From the NCBI RefSeq assembly GCF_028009165.1, contig NC_079245.1, positions 3,782,001 through 3,846,000 of the forward strand: DNA of 64,000 nt, in the 5' to 3' direction. Shown here one piece after another: positions 11,692 through 23,586 of this stretch. Under the pieces are notes generated by a model. The model had not been told where the DNA came from, searched no databases, and was given only the letters and a program-made list of their open reading frames with translations. How positions within the stretch are numbered: position 1 is the stretch's first letter; every line of letters begins with the position of its first letter. The translations under genes and the position numbers were made by a program. Origin of the DNA: Akanthomyces muscarius (Eukaryota; Ascomycota; Sordariomycetes; Hypocreales; Cordycipitaceae).

Positions 11692-13792
11692 GCTGAGTAC
11701 TCTTTTATCCATCTTCAATTGGGGATGGCAGCGACAAACAGCGAAACATATCTAAGGCGTTTCTGTTTTCTTTGATTTACAAATCTCTCGGCGAATTGCG
11801 GACAAAAATGGCATGGCGTTTATTTTATCTGGTTCTTTCCCACTTTTGACTTTTTACGAAATCGTTTTCTCAAGTCCGCGAAATGAATGCTTCGCAACAG
11901 GTTTACCTGGGACTGGTCGCTTCAGTGAAATACAAGAAAGACTATATACTTAAAATATTTAATAGCATATTTAGTAGCGAATTGAATTTATCATTTCAAC
12001 TGCCAATCAATGATGTGATGCTCAACGTCGCAGGACCATCTCCTGAGGTCGAGAGCTAGCGTACCTGGCACAGCAGTTGTCCATCGAGATTCAAAAGGGG
12101 ATTTTCACCCTCGCTCAGCTCGTCATTTTTTCCTTCTCCTTCCTTCCTGCACCTCTTACTGGATTGCATCACCACGTGGTGGGAACTATCCCAAAAGAGC
12201 AATAGGTGAGACAGCCAAGCTCACAGGCGGCAGAGCTCACATTAACAGCGATCGAGATATGGGGGTGGGGTGGGAGGCAACGGTGAAGAATGCAACCTAG
12301 CACTCAACCCATGTCAGATAGCTGCATCGGCGGGAATGTGTCTTGACTTGGTGCAAGCCACGGGCAAGATGGCGAATACTGTAGCGGGTTTTTTTCTCCG
12401 CCCGCATTGCTTGCTAATAGGGGGGGAGAAGACGATTGAAGGGGTTCGCATAGCCCGAAAGCGAAAAATGGCGAATGATGGCTTGCTCTTCTGGAGCGTA
12501 GGGTCGTGCGTAGCTGGCTTGGCACCAACGGGACGGCAAGTTTTCTCAATCGAGAAAAGAATGGTAACTCTCACGGCATTCAGGGTCGGCGCTCCGTGAT
12601 CATCGTTAATTGAGGTCCAAGGTGTTTGTTTCTCCGATATGAGGTTTGCCAGAGCACAAAAGCCAGGCTGTTGCGATTCTGAGCTCTGTCTGTAGCAGAG
12701 ACAGCCACACAGAACAGTGAGGCTGACTTATACAGCTGTCGCACTATTGCGCTAGTTTCTCAATTCTGCATCTGAGTATCGAGGCGATTTGTAGCAAATC
12801 TTTTGTTGACAGTCAATTCTATGCTCACCAAACATCGAAATGAATAAGGGGCCGGCCGGGTGCTAAAGAAGGCACGACGCTCAAGTAGAAGTAGCGACAT
12901 ATTATACTATTTTTCTTATTCTCTCTTATTCGCTCTTATTCTTTTACTTATCTTGTTTCCTCTATTCTTCTTATTCTCCTTTAATTTTTTTATTTTCTAA
13001 TAATTAGCAGCCTAGCCTTTGGTTTTTTTTTTTTTGCGAGCCCGGCGGAGGCCTAGAATAAGGCCTAATTCCAGCTGTATGAGATCGATCCGTTTTTCCT
13101 CTCAAAGGGCGTGCTGGAGGTGCCAGGAACATGTAGTTACTTGTGGAGTCGTGTGCAGGGCGCCTTACACGGGAAATGTGTTGGGTGCACAAGTATGCTT
13201 AGAATGCGAAAGTCAGCCCAACTTGAAACGCGGTCACTTTGACACAGGTAACTTTAAAGGAAGTAGTAGTTTCGTAAGTTGCTCTCGCAATTATTGTTGA
13301 TTCAAAGGCAAGGTCCTGCGACGCCCTTCTCCCCCGCAAGCAATGACGTGGACCTTCGGGCACCTCGGATAGAGTTGGGGCGGTCGAATAAATACCCCGT
13401 GAAAGGGCAGAAGCTTCTGAAACAAACTGACGCAGAGAAGAATGATACTGAGACACCAGAGCTAGCTGAGAAGCCAGAGCTGTGTAGTGGCGCAAGTATA
13501 TAACACAGGTTGCATTTTGAGCTCACTTCGGATGCTACGGGACACTGCGATGTCTTCGAATTCTGTGCGGTATACAAGACCTTGTTTCATAGTAGCTGCC
13601 GACGTCGGAGATGGTGTTGTGATGCTCGGTGAGCCGGACCTTTGCGCAGATGCAATATATCAAGTGCCAAAATCAGCGTGAGTAGCTGAGGGCAACACAT
13701 AGATTATTAACGGCCGTGTCAAATCTGGTGTCAGTGGTGAGCTAAGTTACATCAAGGTTTAAACAGCAAACTTTTATTTAGCTGAACATGGA
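11692..13792. other. intergenic between PRM10 and ABC transporter 3' ends
   Basis: Two genes converge on this 2.1-kb stretch. It holds AT-rich 3' flank (about 11,920-12,000), a perfect short hairpin TTTTCTC-AATC-GAGAAAA at 12,541-12,558 and a pyrimidine tract described separately. No gene is supported. Confidence 0.5.
12900..13033. repeat. low-complexity polypyrimidine tract with T13 run
   Basis: From about 12,900 the plus strand is a degenerate array of TCTTATT-like words (CTTATTCTCTCTTATTCGC and similar) ending in a run of 13 T at 13,023-13,035. The compositional switch is sharp at both ends. It could be an expanded simple repeat or the remnant tail of a transposable element; nothing decides between these. 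Confidence 0.6.
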
Positions 13793-16493
13793 TTACAAAA
13801 GAGCCTGGTTGTTCGCCGCCGTCTGGATCCTCCACAGGTTGGCATAGCGCCCATCCCGCGCAAGCAGCTCACGATGTGTGCCGCTCTCGACAATAGCGCC
13901 CTTGTGCACAACCAGAATTCTGTCTGCCGCCACGACAGTTGACAGGCGGTGCGCGATAGTAAATACGGTGCGGCCCTCGCTGAGCGCCTTGATGGCCAGC
14001 TGCACGCTGGCCTCGGTCTCCGAGTCGACGGCGCTGGTGGCTTCGTCGAGTACGACAATACGCGGGCGGCGGATGAGCACGCGCGCAATGGCGAGCCGCT
14101 GTAGCTCGCCACCGCTGAGACGCACGCCGCGCTCGCCGATGCGGGAGCGATAGCCGTCCGGGAATGAGAGAATCTGGTCGTGGATGCGCGCGAGGCGGCA
14201 CGCCTCGAAGACATCTTGCTCGGTTGCAAAGGGACGCGCATAGAGCAGATTTTCCATGATGGTCTGGTCAAACACAGACGGGTCCTGCGGCACGGCGCCG
14301 AGGCTATCGCGTAAGCTGTTGAGGGTCACGTCGCGCAGATCCTGCCCATCAATGGTGATGCTGCCCTCGGTTACGTCGTAGAAACGGTAGAGAAGCTTGA
14401 GAATGGTGGACTTGCCGCTGCCGGTCTCGCCGACAAGGGCAATGGACTGCCCAGGCTTGACTTTGAAAGACACGTCGTGAATGATTTGCCGCTCCGGGCC
14501 GTAGCCGAATGCAACGTCTTTGAATTCAATTTCGCAATTTGTAATCTGCAGAGGTTTTGCGCCTTCTTTGTCTTGGATGGAAGGCTTGGTTTGTAGGAGT
14601 TGGTAGAGCCATTCGGCCTTGACGAGCTGTGACGCCGTGTCGTGAAGCTGATGCGCCAGGGCCATCATTGGATAGCTTATGACGCCCCAGTAGGAGGTAA
14701 TGAAGACGAAGCTGCTGACGGTTGAGTTTCCATCGGCGACTCGAGTTGCAATCATGTAGCATACAATCATGTAGCCAAGCTCAAGAACCAGTTCCTGCAT
14801 GGAGTAGACGATTTCACTAACATCCGAGTAGCGTCGGATGGACAGGAGGCTCTTCATCACGGCGCTGTTGTAGCGCTCGTGCTCAAACTTGCGACGATTG
14901 TGAATCTCGACCGTGTACCAGTTGCTGATGGCATCATAAAGCACCTTGTTCTCTTCCTGGTCACTGTTGACATATTTGCGCTCGACCGCGGCTGTGAACT
15001 TGTTGCCCTTGGCGGTGACGTATGCATTGATGAGTGTGGCCATAAGCATCACCACACCAGTCGACGCGTCGAATTTGTTGGAAATGTAAATAGCAGCGAT
15101 GACGAGATCGACCATTCTAGGGCCGAATCCAAGAACAATATCGAATAGAAAGGTAAGATTCGTTCCTTGCTCAATTGCGGTGATGACTTTGCCAGTGCTT
15201 CGCGACGTGTGGTAGTCCATCGAGAGGCTCATGACGTGAGAAAAGGCCAGCGAGTTCAGCTGGTACTTGGAGAACTGGGAGACGCGCGTCCGAGCACAGT
15301 TGTCGACTATTTGCGTCGCGAGTTTGATTGGAAAATTGAGCACGAAATAGAACGCGAGCTCCTTCAGTGGGATATGGCCTGCGGGAATGGGTTAGTGGAG
15401 GATCGGAAATGGTAGAGGTACACAGGATAATCTACCGGTCCCTTGGTATGCTGTAAGAGCATCAACGATCTTGGCAAGCTGAATCGGAATCAACAAAGTT
15501 GTGACTCGGTCGACACCAATGCATCCAAAAAGAACCAGCAGCCAAAGCTGCGTAAAGCGATCTCTGTACGGGATCAGGTGAGGCAGGAAGATCATGAAAC
15601 CTTTGAGGTAGCCCACCCAGCCTGTTTCTTCCAATCGCTTCTGAGATAGCAACTTGATGCGCTCCTCTTCCTTGTCATCTTCATTCATATCCTCGTCGTC
15701 ACTGGTTATATCATCTTTGTCGCTATTGCCGTCATCGCTGTCTTTGCCGTCGTCGGACTCATTGTCTCGATACCGCGACGCGCCATACGCTGCAGAAGTC
15801 TGACCCGGCAGGGTTGTCGCTAGCCCATTTAACAACGATTGAGTCTCTTCGTCGGCTGGAATTTGCTTTGCACTTGTACGCTTCAAAGCCACAGCTACGT
15901 ACACTGCTGCCATGAGGGCGAAAATAACGCGCAAGAGCTGAATCACAATATGAGCCATGTCCCAACCGCTGACTGCATTTTTGGGCGTGTAGCTCGTAAC
16001 AAGTCGCGCAATGTCGCAACTCGCAGCAATCATCCAAGCAATGATGTACTTTGACCAGGCCGGCTGCTTGCTCTCGAGGAGCAGAATGCTGATGAGTGAC
16101 CAGGCGAGCGACGAGCCCAGCACGTAGCGCTGAACATGGTCAGCGTTTTATGATCGGGCTGCTGCCAGCAAGAACTTACAATCACGGATGGGGATGGAGA
16201 GTAGCCTCTCTCGGCACGGCTTTGTACATGATAGAGGATTGCTTCCGCCACCTGAGTTGCTGTCAGTATGTAGTTACGAGTAGGAAATGTGCGAAGCCCT
16301 ATACAAATGTGAGGGCAAGCAACGGCGATGTCCAACCCAGTCGCCAATGCTGCGCCTCTGTGACGGCATGTGTGGTGGGTCGTGATTTTGAGGACGCGAT
16401 GGTTTGGATGAAAGGAACCACCATAAAGATTACAACAAGCGCGAGGGGGTATGCAATGTTGATGGCATTGAGGACGCCGATGGCTGACTCCAT
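13793..16493 (-). CDS. HMT1/ATM-type ABC half transporter
   Basis: Four exons on the minus strand: 16493-16305, 16251-16180, 16129-15436 and 15378-13793. The introns are 53, 50 and 57 bp, and the product about 846 residues. The N-terminus has several hydrophobic helices as an extra membrane domain. A strongly acidic linker follows (DDITSDDEDMNEDDKEEER), then a six-helix ABC membrane domain beginning near PHLIPYRDRFTQLWLLVLFG. The nucleotide-binding domain shows Walker A GETGSGKST (about residue 630), signature LSGGE, Walker B VVLDEATSAVD (about 757) and the H-loop TIAHRLS. This fits half transporters of the vacuolar heavy-metal-tolerance type (fission yeast Hmt1), which move thiol conjugates or phytochelatins into vacuoles; substrate and location are inferred from family. 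An in-frame ATG at 16688 exists, but a TATAAAA at 16644-16638 lies between it and the ATG at 16493, so I prefer the latter. Confidence 0.88.
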
Positions 16494-16637
16494 CGCTGTT
16501 GGTGTACGGAGTATGGTATCGCAAACGCGGTAGCCGTCGTGAGTTGAAGACGAACCGTTAGCCCAGACTACAAATGCAAGACTTTGAAGACCGTTTGAGT
16601 TAGTTTTCGAACCGAAAAAAATACTGTCGGGGCGCGG

Positions 16638-16644
16638 TTTTATA
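16638..16644 (-). promoter_or_regulatory. TATA-like element of the ABC transporter
   Basis: TATAAAA on the minus strand about 145 bp upstream of the preferred ATG at 16493. Its position inside the longer possible reading frame is the main argument against the start at 16688. Confidence 0.45.
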
Positions 16645-18128
16645 GAGGACCGCGCCGTTCGCACGGGCTGTGCCGAGCTCAGCCACATCGTGATAAGCCG
16701 TTGCTACGACTGACTCACCAGGGGCTATCACAGCAGCCCTGTAAGGCGCAGTGCTGCAGCCTAAGTGTGGAAGCGAGCCAATTAATTGGGGAAAAGGAGA
16801 AGGGGCTCTCGGGATCTACTCTGCGCCGGTAATTTACTTTAGACTCGGATGTTACTCAAGGCCCTTCGTGATTAACCGGAGCAATGTACGAGGCTGGGCG
16901 ACGGCAGTTGTGAATGCTGCCTAAAAAAGCTTGCGCAAGCCTGTGGCGCGGCAAGGGCAGCAAGGGCAGCTGTCACAGGCACTACTTAATCGACATTGGG
17001 CAGGCAACTAGGCTACTTTTTAGTGGTGATTTGCCGTTGTAGGCTCAATTTTGCTGAATTCGTTCCCATGTAGCAGGCAGTCGTGAAAGTGATTGGCATT
17101 CCAGCTACATAACATGCAGGACAGAAAAAGGTAGTTGGAAAGGGCTATTTTGAACCTAGAACATCCGTGTGAAGCACAACTTTGATGAGACTATTTAGTA
17201 ATTGTTCACGTCCACAGCGGCACATGTACCACGCCAAACATGAGCAGAATACAAACAGTGCTTGTCGAGGAAAGTTGCAAAAGCTGGAAATGTGTGCCGG
17301 GACTGCTGAAAGCATTTTAGCCCATTTCTTTTCGGGATGCTGACGCTCTCGTAGCTCGCTACAGGTCTCAGATGCCAAGCACCATACAGGAAACAAGGAG
17401 CCGGAAGTTGAGCCATGCTATGCTCTTATAGAAGAGTAATAGCAATGGATACAGCAATTTTCATTGTGATTACTGTCTGCATTGCGCGACAGTAGACTCT
17501 GCTATCTTGTAGTTGCTCTTCTTCGAGAAGGAGGTGTTTGGTGTTGTATCAGTGAGCTACGGCGCTAGGGATGGAGACTCTAGTAGGGCTGCTCATTGTG
17601 ACCTAATAAAGGCCGCTGAACAGGGCCAGCTTGAGCCGAGTTCCGGACTCTGAGCTCACGCCAACGAAGCAATGATCTCTGTGCTAACTGACACCCTTGC
17701 CGTTGGTTTTAGGCCATGTCGTCTGAAAACCCAACTCGCGTTTCAAGAACCGAGCTTTTAATAGAGACGAGTGACGACCATTCAATTTCAGGACACTCTG
17801 GATCCAGGGTGCCCCATCTGCGAATGGTTACGACAGGCAGCGAACCACTTGACTTAACGTTAGCTGCTACGCTCGGGGAGCGGTTCCTTCGCATGAAAAT
17901 ATGAAACGTTTGCCTTTCGTTCCTCGCGTCAGACCAGATCGAGGTCGAGCCCTTAGAAGCGAGATTCTGGGCGAGCTGATGGGCTTACATAGCGTGGTCA
18001 ACAGGCCGACTCCGTCAGCGGCTTGCGACGCTAGTTGGCCATCCGTAAAATACGATGAGAGCGAGAAAACTGGTCTCCACTCGTCCCACTGAGCCGGTAG
18101 AGCATTGCGAGTGACTCTCTTCAAGCGA
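16645..18128. other. divergent intergenic region, no gene recognised
   Basis: Lies between the outward-reading ABC transporter and hydrolase genes. Short frames at 17145-17416 and 17709-17904 have no support. A small direct repeat of GCAAGGGCA occurs near 16,950-16,970. Confidence 0.45.
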
Positions 18129-18135
18129 TATAAAG
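18129..18135 (+). promoter_or_regulatory. TATA box of the alpha/beta hydrolase gene
   Basis: TATAAAG lies 51 bp upstream of the ATG at 18187, a spacing common in strongly or conditionally expressed fungal genes. Confidence 0.55.
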
Positions 18136-18186
18136 CAGCCCTACACGCGATGCCTGTATCTTGCCTGATCTTACATATCCATCAAA

Positions 18187-19354
18187 ATGACTCCCGAGAA
18201 TGAGTATTCCAAAGAGAAAGGAGATTTGCAGCATCTTCTACGGCTGTCTAACAACAGACAGATTGCCTACGCCTGCAATGGACCTGAAGCGGCAAGAACC
18301 GCCGTCATCTTCTTCAGTGGTATCATGAGCATTGGGTTGGCACACAGTGTCCCTCAGCCTTGCCAACAAATTAATGCTCGCTGGATCGCGCCAACTCCAG
18401 CAGGCATGGGTCTTTCGAGCACTCGTGACCTCACAGTGCCGTACCATGTCAGCCTAGCTCGCGACATGACGGCACTGCTAGACCATCTATACCCTTCAAG
18501 CGACTTTGACACCCTGTATATTGCCGGAGGATCCTATGGCACAGTCATGGCGCAGATGCTGTACGGTGCGCCGTACGCCATATTTCCCGCCGGACGCAAG
18601 ATAGTGGGCGGCATGGTGTTGGCCGGGTTTTCACCTTACAAATACGATAAAGATTACGGCAAGGCGCTCAGCTGGAATACCTGGCTCTCCGTGGGACCGC
18701 TATCGCAACTCCCGTTTCGTCCGCTGCAGCGCGCCTTTCGCGCGGCGATTGGATCCAAAATAAGCACCGTCGACGGCGCTAAGAAGTTTCTGCGCTTTAC
18801 TTTGTTTGATGTTATGGACGCGGAGGAAAAGGAAAAGTTCAAAATGCACGTCGCCGGTCAAGGTGAAACAGAAGACGAATTCATTACCCGGTTGGCACGC
18901 AGCACAGTGGAGTGCTGCAAGAATTGGGACGGCTTCATGGAGGTCTCGGATGTCATCCACTCGGACTGGGGGTTCGAGCCTTCCAAACTTAGCGCTGAGC
19001 GCTGCAAGCCATTGCTGGTAGTCCAATCGGCGGACGACAATATCGGAAGTATGAACTCCAAATGGGTTGCCGCGAATTACAACAATGCGACATCCAAGAC
19101 TGTTCCTGGGGGGCATATGTCCAGCATGTATTACATGGACGACATATGGCAAGAAATGATTACATGTGAGTGCACATTAGATCATGTAATAATTCATTCT
19201 ACGTACTAATGCAGGGGGAAAGTGGTCAGCCGACGCGTGGTGCAGTGAGAGTGTTCCTCTCTTCTTCCGCTTTGACATCTCCCCAGGGGGTTTCTGTCCT
19301 TATCACAGTAATGCAGATAGCAATGCCGTTGGTGAGGCGTGGGAAATATTGTAG
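18187..19354 (+). CDS. alpha/beta hydrolase fold protein
   Basis: The first exon runs 18187-19165. The uninterrupted frame would end at 19209, but a GTGAGT donor at 19166 and a TACTAAT branch site point to a small intron ending at 19229 (GGTCAG) or 19214 (TGCAG). Both acceptors keep one frame, which continues DAWCSESVPLFFRFDISPGG to TAG at 19352-19354, for about 367 or 372 residues. The nucleophile elbow is GGSYG with Ser116, the likely acid is Asp283 or 284 in QSADDN, and the likely base is His310 in PGGHMSS. There is no signal peptide, so the enzyme is probably cytosolic. Substrate unknown. It ends 72 bp from a convergent scytalone-dehydratase-like gene, which suggests, but does not prove, a shared small-molecule pathway. 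The ATG context (CAAAATG) is good. Confidence 0.8.
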
Positions 19355-19426
19355 TAATCGCTCGATAATTGTCCTTCTGAACGTATTCGTGGAATATATT
19401 GTGCCGGGAACGCGCGCCAAATGATC

Positions 19427-19909
19427 TCAGACAGCCTCTACCGAAGCGGCTTCTTCCGGGGGACGGAGTGTCCCAAACAAGTCGTACTCTGTCCATTCTA
19501 GCTTAGGCCGCACATCTTCAATTTTCCACTTCCCGTCGAGTTTCCTATATTGATGGAAAACAAACCCATGCGCGTGTCCCTTGTTCACCACCTCTGCCAA
19601 TGTCTCGTCTGTGTAGCGCTGATGGGCGACGCGCATTTGATGGACCACTTCAATCGATCCTTCTCCTAGGTAGGACCACGTACTTGCACCAATCAGATGT
19701 TGCGTCTTTAGTCGCTTGTCACCAATTGTCTTAATCAGTAGAGAAATATAGTCATCTGGTACAAGATTGTCGTGTAGCTCGCCTTGCAGGCCGCGGAAGT
19801 CGAGACGAGAAATTGGAGCTAGACATGTTCGCAAAAGATCCCAATCCTTTGTGTCGTAACTTTCAGACCAGCGAGACACCAAATTCGTTATTTCGATATA
19901 ATCTGTCAT
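19427..19909 (-). CDS. scytalone dehydratase-like (SnoaL/NTF2-fold) protein
   Basis: One exon, 160 residues, close to the usual 165-185 of scytalone dehydratases. Visible family blocks are SESYDTKDWDLLRTCLAP, LKTQHLIGASTW, HQMRVAHQRYTDETL and KGHAHGFVFHQYRKLDGKWK. Against the Magnaporthe enzyme, whose key residues are Tyr30, Asp31, Tyr50, His85, His110, Ser129 and Asn131, spacing places Tyr18, Asp19, His71 and His96 as conserved. Tyr50 becomes Phe38, Ser129 becomes Gly115 and Asn131 becomes Val117. The fold and the base-type histidines are therefore kept while substrate-orienting groups are changed. In melanin synthesis the family dehydrates scytalone and vermelone; here another aromatic polyketide or dehydration substrate is more likely (inference). 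No polyketide synthase is in the window. Confidence 0.85.
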   Translation of the reverse strand: MTDYIEITNLVSRWSESYDTKDWDLLRTCLAPISRLDFRGLQGELHDNLVPDDYISLLIKTIGDKRLKTQHLIGASTWSYLGEGSIEVVHQMRVAHQRYTDETLAEVVNKGHAHGFVFHQYRKLDGKWKIEDVRPKLEWTEYDLFGTLRPPEEAASVEAV

Positions 19910-22168
19910 AATGCTGTGAGAGTGTACTCGTCAAGGGTGCCGTGCAGCACTTTCATACCCTGGAATAAAATCTTATCAGTCATTTTGGGGGGTTGGACTC
20001 TATATGAATGTGTTAAGACTAAAATGTGCTGAAAGAAGCGGCCGGGCCACTGCACTTATTATGTTAGCTAGGTGCGTATCGCTACCTAAAAGGACGTGTT
20101 ACTCATCGCCCAGCCACCATCGGTGTCCAAATATCGGCAGGCTGCGGTGCGTGACAAACAGCCACGTCTTGCTGCATGCTTCTGAACCTTCCCATGTAGG
20201 TAATGCTATTACGCTACTGGATTGAATAAAGACTGTTTGTGATCTATCATTACCAATAGCCACGCGCTGATTCTGTTTACAACCATTTGGTCAGCGTTAT
20301 GTTGTCAAAGTATTGAGCAAAGTGAATTGGTTGAATTCAGGACACTGAACTTTGCCAAAGCATAGCTCGCCGCAACAGAGCTTTTAGGCATGGTGTGATT
20401 GGTGGAAGACAAAATATACAGTGAGCGCCAAGTCTGTACAGATTAGCACAAAAGTAATTGTGCGCTGCACGTGCAGCAGACTCTACAGTAAATTAGCCGG
20501 CGGATATTCACAATTCAGAGAGTAATACGTTCACAGAACCTTAAGCCGATATCTGCGCCAAATCCACCTCGGATGGTAAACAAATTGAGCAGACATGGCT
20601 GCAGTCCTTCTTGCATCCCATGTCTGTAAAAATGGGAGTGCGAAGAATGGCCATGGGGCGCTGGACCAGAGAGGTGATGTCCCCGCAGAGCAAGTGTGGA
20701 TGGACTCGTATTCCAACATAAATAGAAGGCCATAGTATTAACGGACTACCCACTAAGCGCAAGCTCGAGCAAGGGTTGGAGAAAGGCCTGTAAACCCTGG
20801 GCTCGCCTGTTAATACACAGAAAGCGTGTCCACTGGAAATCCGGAGTGTTCGCTCCTCATCATCGGATCTGGTCCGCAAAGTCGAGATGAGAACGAACTT
20901 CGCACAGGATTCTCTGCGGCTTGCTGACGCTTCGCAACTTTGCACTCGTCGCTACAGCGCGAAGTACGGTCGGGCAGAGAACCTGCCGTTGCAGCGCGGG
21001 CCATTAAACAGGGCACCGGTGTTGACACTAAAATGAAGAAATGAGCAGCTGAGCCCAGCTCGCCAACTAAGTTGACGTTAGTCACGCACCGAGCAGCCAG
21101 AACTTGGGGCGGTTTTTAGTATGAACAGAAACCAGGGCGGGGTGGCGGGCAGGCTGCCGATTCAGCCCAACGTTGGTTGTAATAGCATCACGAGGTAACA
21201 CAGCCAGGTGGGGCGGGTTCCTGTTGCAGCCGCTGCTGCGAATATAGCAGCTGTGTCCACGTAAATATCCATTACTTCCGGTCCAAAGAAGCATGCAGAT
21301 CTACAAGTTGGCTGGGCAAGCGTAGAAGCACAAGCAGCGCAGTCCTAACGTAGCATGCCGGTAGGCAACGCCTCGCAAATTTATCAACCCGAAGCAAGCC
21401 ACAGAGCGCTAGTTAACTGACTCATAGTCTCCGGTACAGGATTTTAAATGCCACAGTGTAAAAGAGAAGGCATTTTAACCGTTCGGGTTTGTCAGATACG
21501 CGCCACTTGTACGGTCAAAGACGCAAAAAAATCGAGCGGGCAATATTGGTAGCCGCAGAGACCGAAGCACGAGGGCCCTGCAGCCTTGCGGCGATGGAGT
21601 AAAGAGTGCCCCAGCAGGCGTGGACCCAGCGTGGAGGCCTTTGACTGGTAGAATGTCACTCCTAACTTTATGCCATGTTATGGGGCGTGTCGATAGCAAT
21701 AGCTCAGCAACATGTCAACGCAGTATCTGCACGTTGTATCAGGGAGGGCACTATTAATTCCAACACGATTGAAGATTGAAAAACTGGACAAATTGGTCAG
21801 GGGGAAATCCCCTTTTAGCGATGACAGAGGTATCCATTCGGCCTATTCTAGCAGGGCGAGACCAGGCCTCCAAAGGACCCTGTACTGCAATTGATTGAAG
21901 TAGACCAGTAACCAGAGCTGAGATTAGCGGGAGGGCCTTGAGACCATGTCAAAGGCCGACAAGGCACGCGTATACAGCGTTTGCGCGTCGCGTTGATGTG
22001 CGCATGTTCTAACCAACTGGGCCAGCTAAGACTAACCTGCATGTTGTCCCGCCATGTTTTCTCTGTATTCGCCCAACTTGCCGTTTCCTAGCATCACGGC
22101 TTTCCTTGTTTAAAAGGATTCTTCCTTCCCAGAGTTCTCTTTTCACCGTCTTTCATGATCAGGCAATC
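19910..22168. other. intergenic, no gene recognised
   Basis: Frames such as 20541-20945 (minus, 134 codons) overlap others and look random. No repeats, RNA genes or splice-compatible coding chains were recognised in these 2.3 kb. Confidence 0.45.
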
Positions 22169-23586
22169 ATGAATTCTCCACAGAGAGAGCTGGTAACGGA
22201 CTACAATAAGTCTCCTCTTATCCAGATCTTGGCATGGATGTTTCTTGTGATAGTGGTACTGGCTTGCATTGCAAGAACGGGCACGAAGCTCTACATGGTG
22301 AACAGGCTCAAGGTGGAGGACTGGTTTGCCATTGTGGCAACGGTAAGGCTCCAACCGCCACGCTTGACCTTGTACCTTGGATTCTAACACCATGATTTTG
22401 TTAGATTGCCGCTTGTGGTCAATATGTTGTCCACGTTGCCAGTGGCTATCAAGGCTTGGGAAAACATGTCGCAGACCTGACTCCGCACAGAGTTAACGGA
22501 GCTCTCAAGGTATATCATTAAATATCAACGAAAGCGTCAAGTTTGCTGATCTATACAAAGGGCCAATACGCCGCTGATGTTCTCTTTATCGCGAGCCTTT
22601 TCTGCGCCAAGATGGCGACAGCAATGATGACCAAGTCAATTTCGCAGAGAAGCCACAAGCAAATTATACAAGGAATCGGATTGCTAATTGCAGTTTGGGC
22701 AGGCACTGGAATCTTGGTCATCCTTTTCCAGTGTCAATTGCCCAGTCCGTGGTACTACATCGAGCGGAAGTGCATCAAGCGCGTGCGTTGGTCGGATACA
22801 CAAAAGCCCTACACTACTCTAGAAACTTACCCCATTATAGGTTGATTTCTGGTCCTACTTTAGCGTCATCAACATCATCACCGACTTGTTGCTTATCGGA
22901 ATCATGATAGAAAACGTGCGTCGCATCCAAACGTCGTGGTCGAAAAAGGCCGTGGTCATCTCTGTCTTCGGCAGCCGCATCTTGTAAGCATGCAATCCCC
23001 GAAAAACGGGTGTCATATTAATCGCTTTGGCAGTGTCACTCCCGGAATTGTCTCACAGATCCTTTTCTTCAGAAGGAGCTTTTCGACGGCCGATCCGACT
23101 TTTGATATGTGGGAGTTGACCATTATCAACGCCGTGGTCACTTGCACCAGTATCCTGGCTATCTGCATCCCCAACCTCAAGCCCTTTCTGGACAGCCTGG
23201 AATCTGGTCAGATTCGAGTCGACGATTTGCGCCGTCAAGGAAAGTCGAGCAGCGGAGGGTACGCGAGCTACAACCGCAACGCGTCCGGTGGCCAGGACAG
23301 TCATGGTCGAAGCAACCACCGCTCCCGAAAAGCCGCGGGCGTGGTGAGCAACCAGCATTCGCACCGAGACCCTCTAGCCTCCAAGGCCTCTCAGCACAGC
23401 AAGACGTTCGAGATGGTGGATATGCATAAGGCGACGAACAAGGAACAGTCGCAGCCGTCCGAGTCCAGCCCCAGCCATGAAGGTGGTGTCGCATGGGACG
23501 GGCAGAGTCACACCAGTCAGACAATCCTCATTCAACAGACCAAGACCTGGTACGTGGATGTCGAAGACAGACGCAGCTCGGACTGA
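22169..23586 (+). CDS. seven-helix fungal rhodopsin-domain membrane protein
   Basis: Five exons: 22169-22342, 22405-22509, 22561-22782, 22841-22983 and 23034-23586, with introns of 62, 51, 58 and 50 bp and about 398 residues. The opening helix (ILAWMFLVIVVLACIARTGT) is followed by the family's KVEDWFAIVAT loop, a QYVVHVASGYQGLGKH segment and further helices. VDFWSYFSVINIITDLLLIG and DMWELTIINAVVTCTSILAI carry the family's aromatic and Asn/Asp signatures. After the last helix comes a hydrophilic tail of about 135 residues rich in Ser, Gln and His. The fungal rhodopsin-like integral membrane domain is very common in filamentous ascomycetes, includes Pth11-related proteins, and usually lacks a retinal lysine; most members have no known ligand. 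An upstream in-frame ATG at 22106 is possible, but the one at 22169 fits the family start better. Confidence 0.87.

Noticed and set aside
16494..16688. N-terminal extension of the ABC transporter to ATG 16688
   Set aside because: It would translate through a TATAAAA element and adds 65 residues of unconvincing composition; kept only as an alternative.
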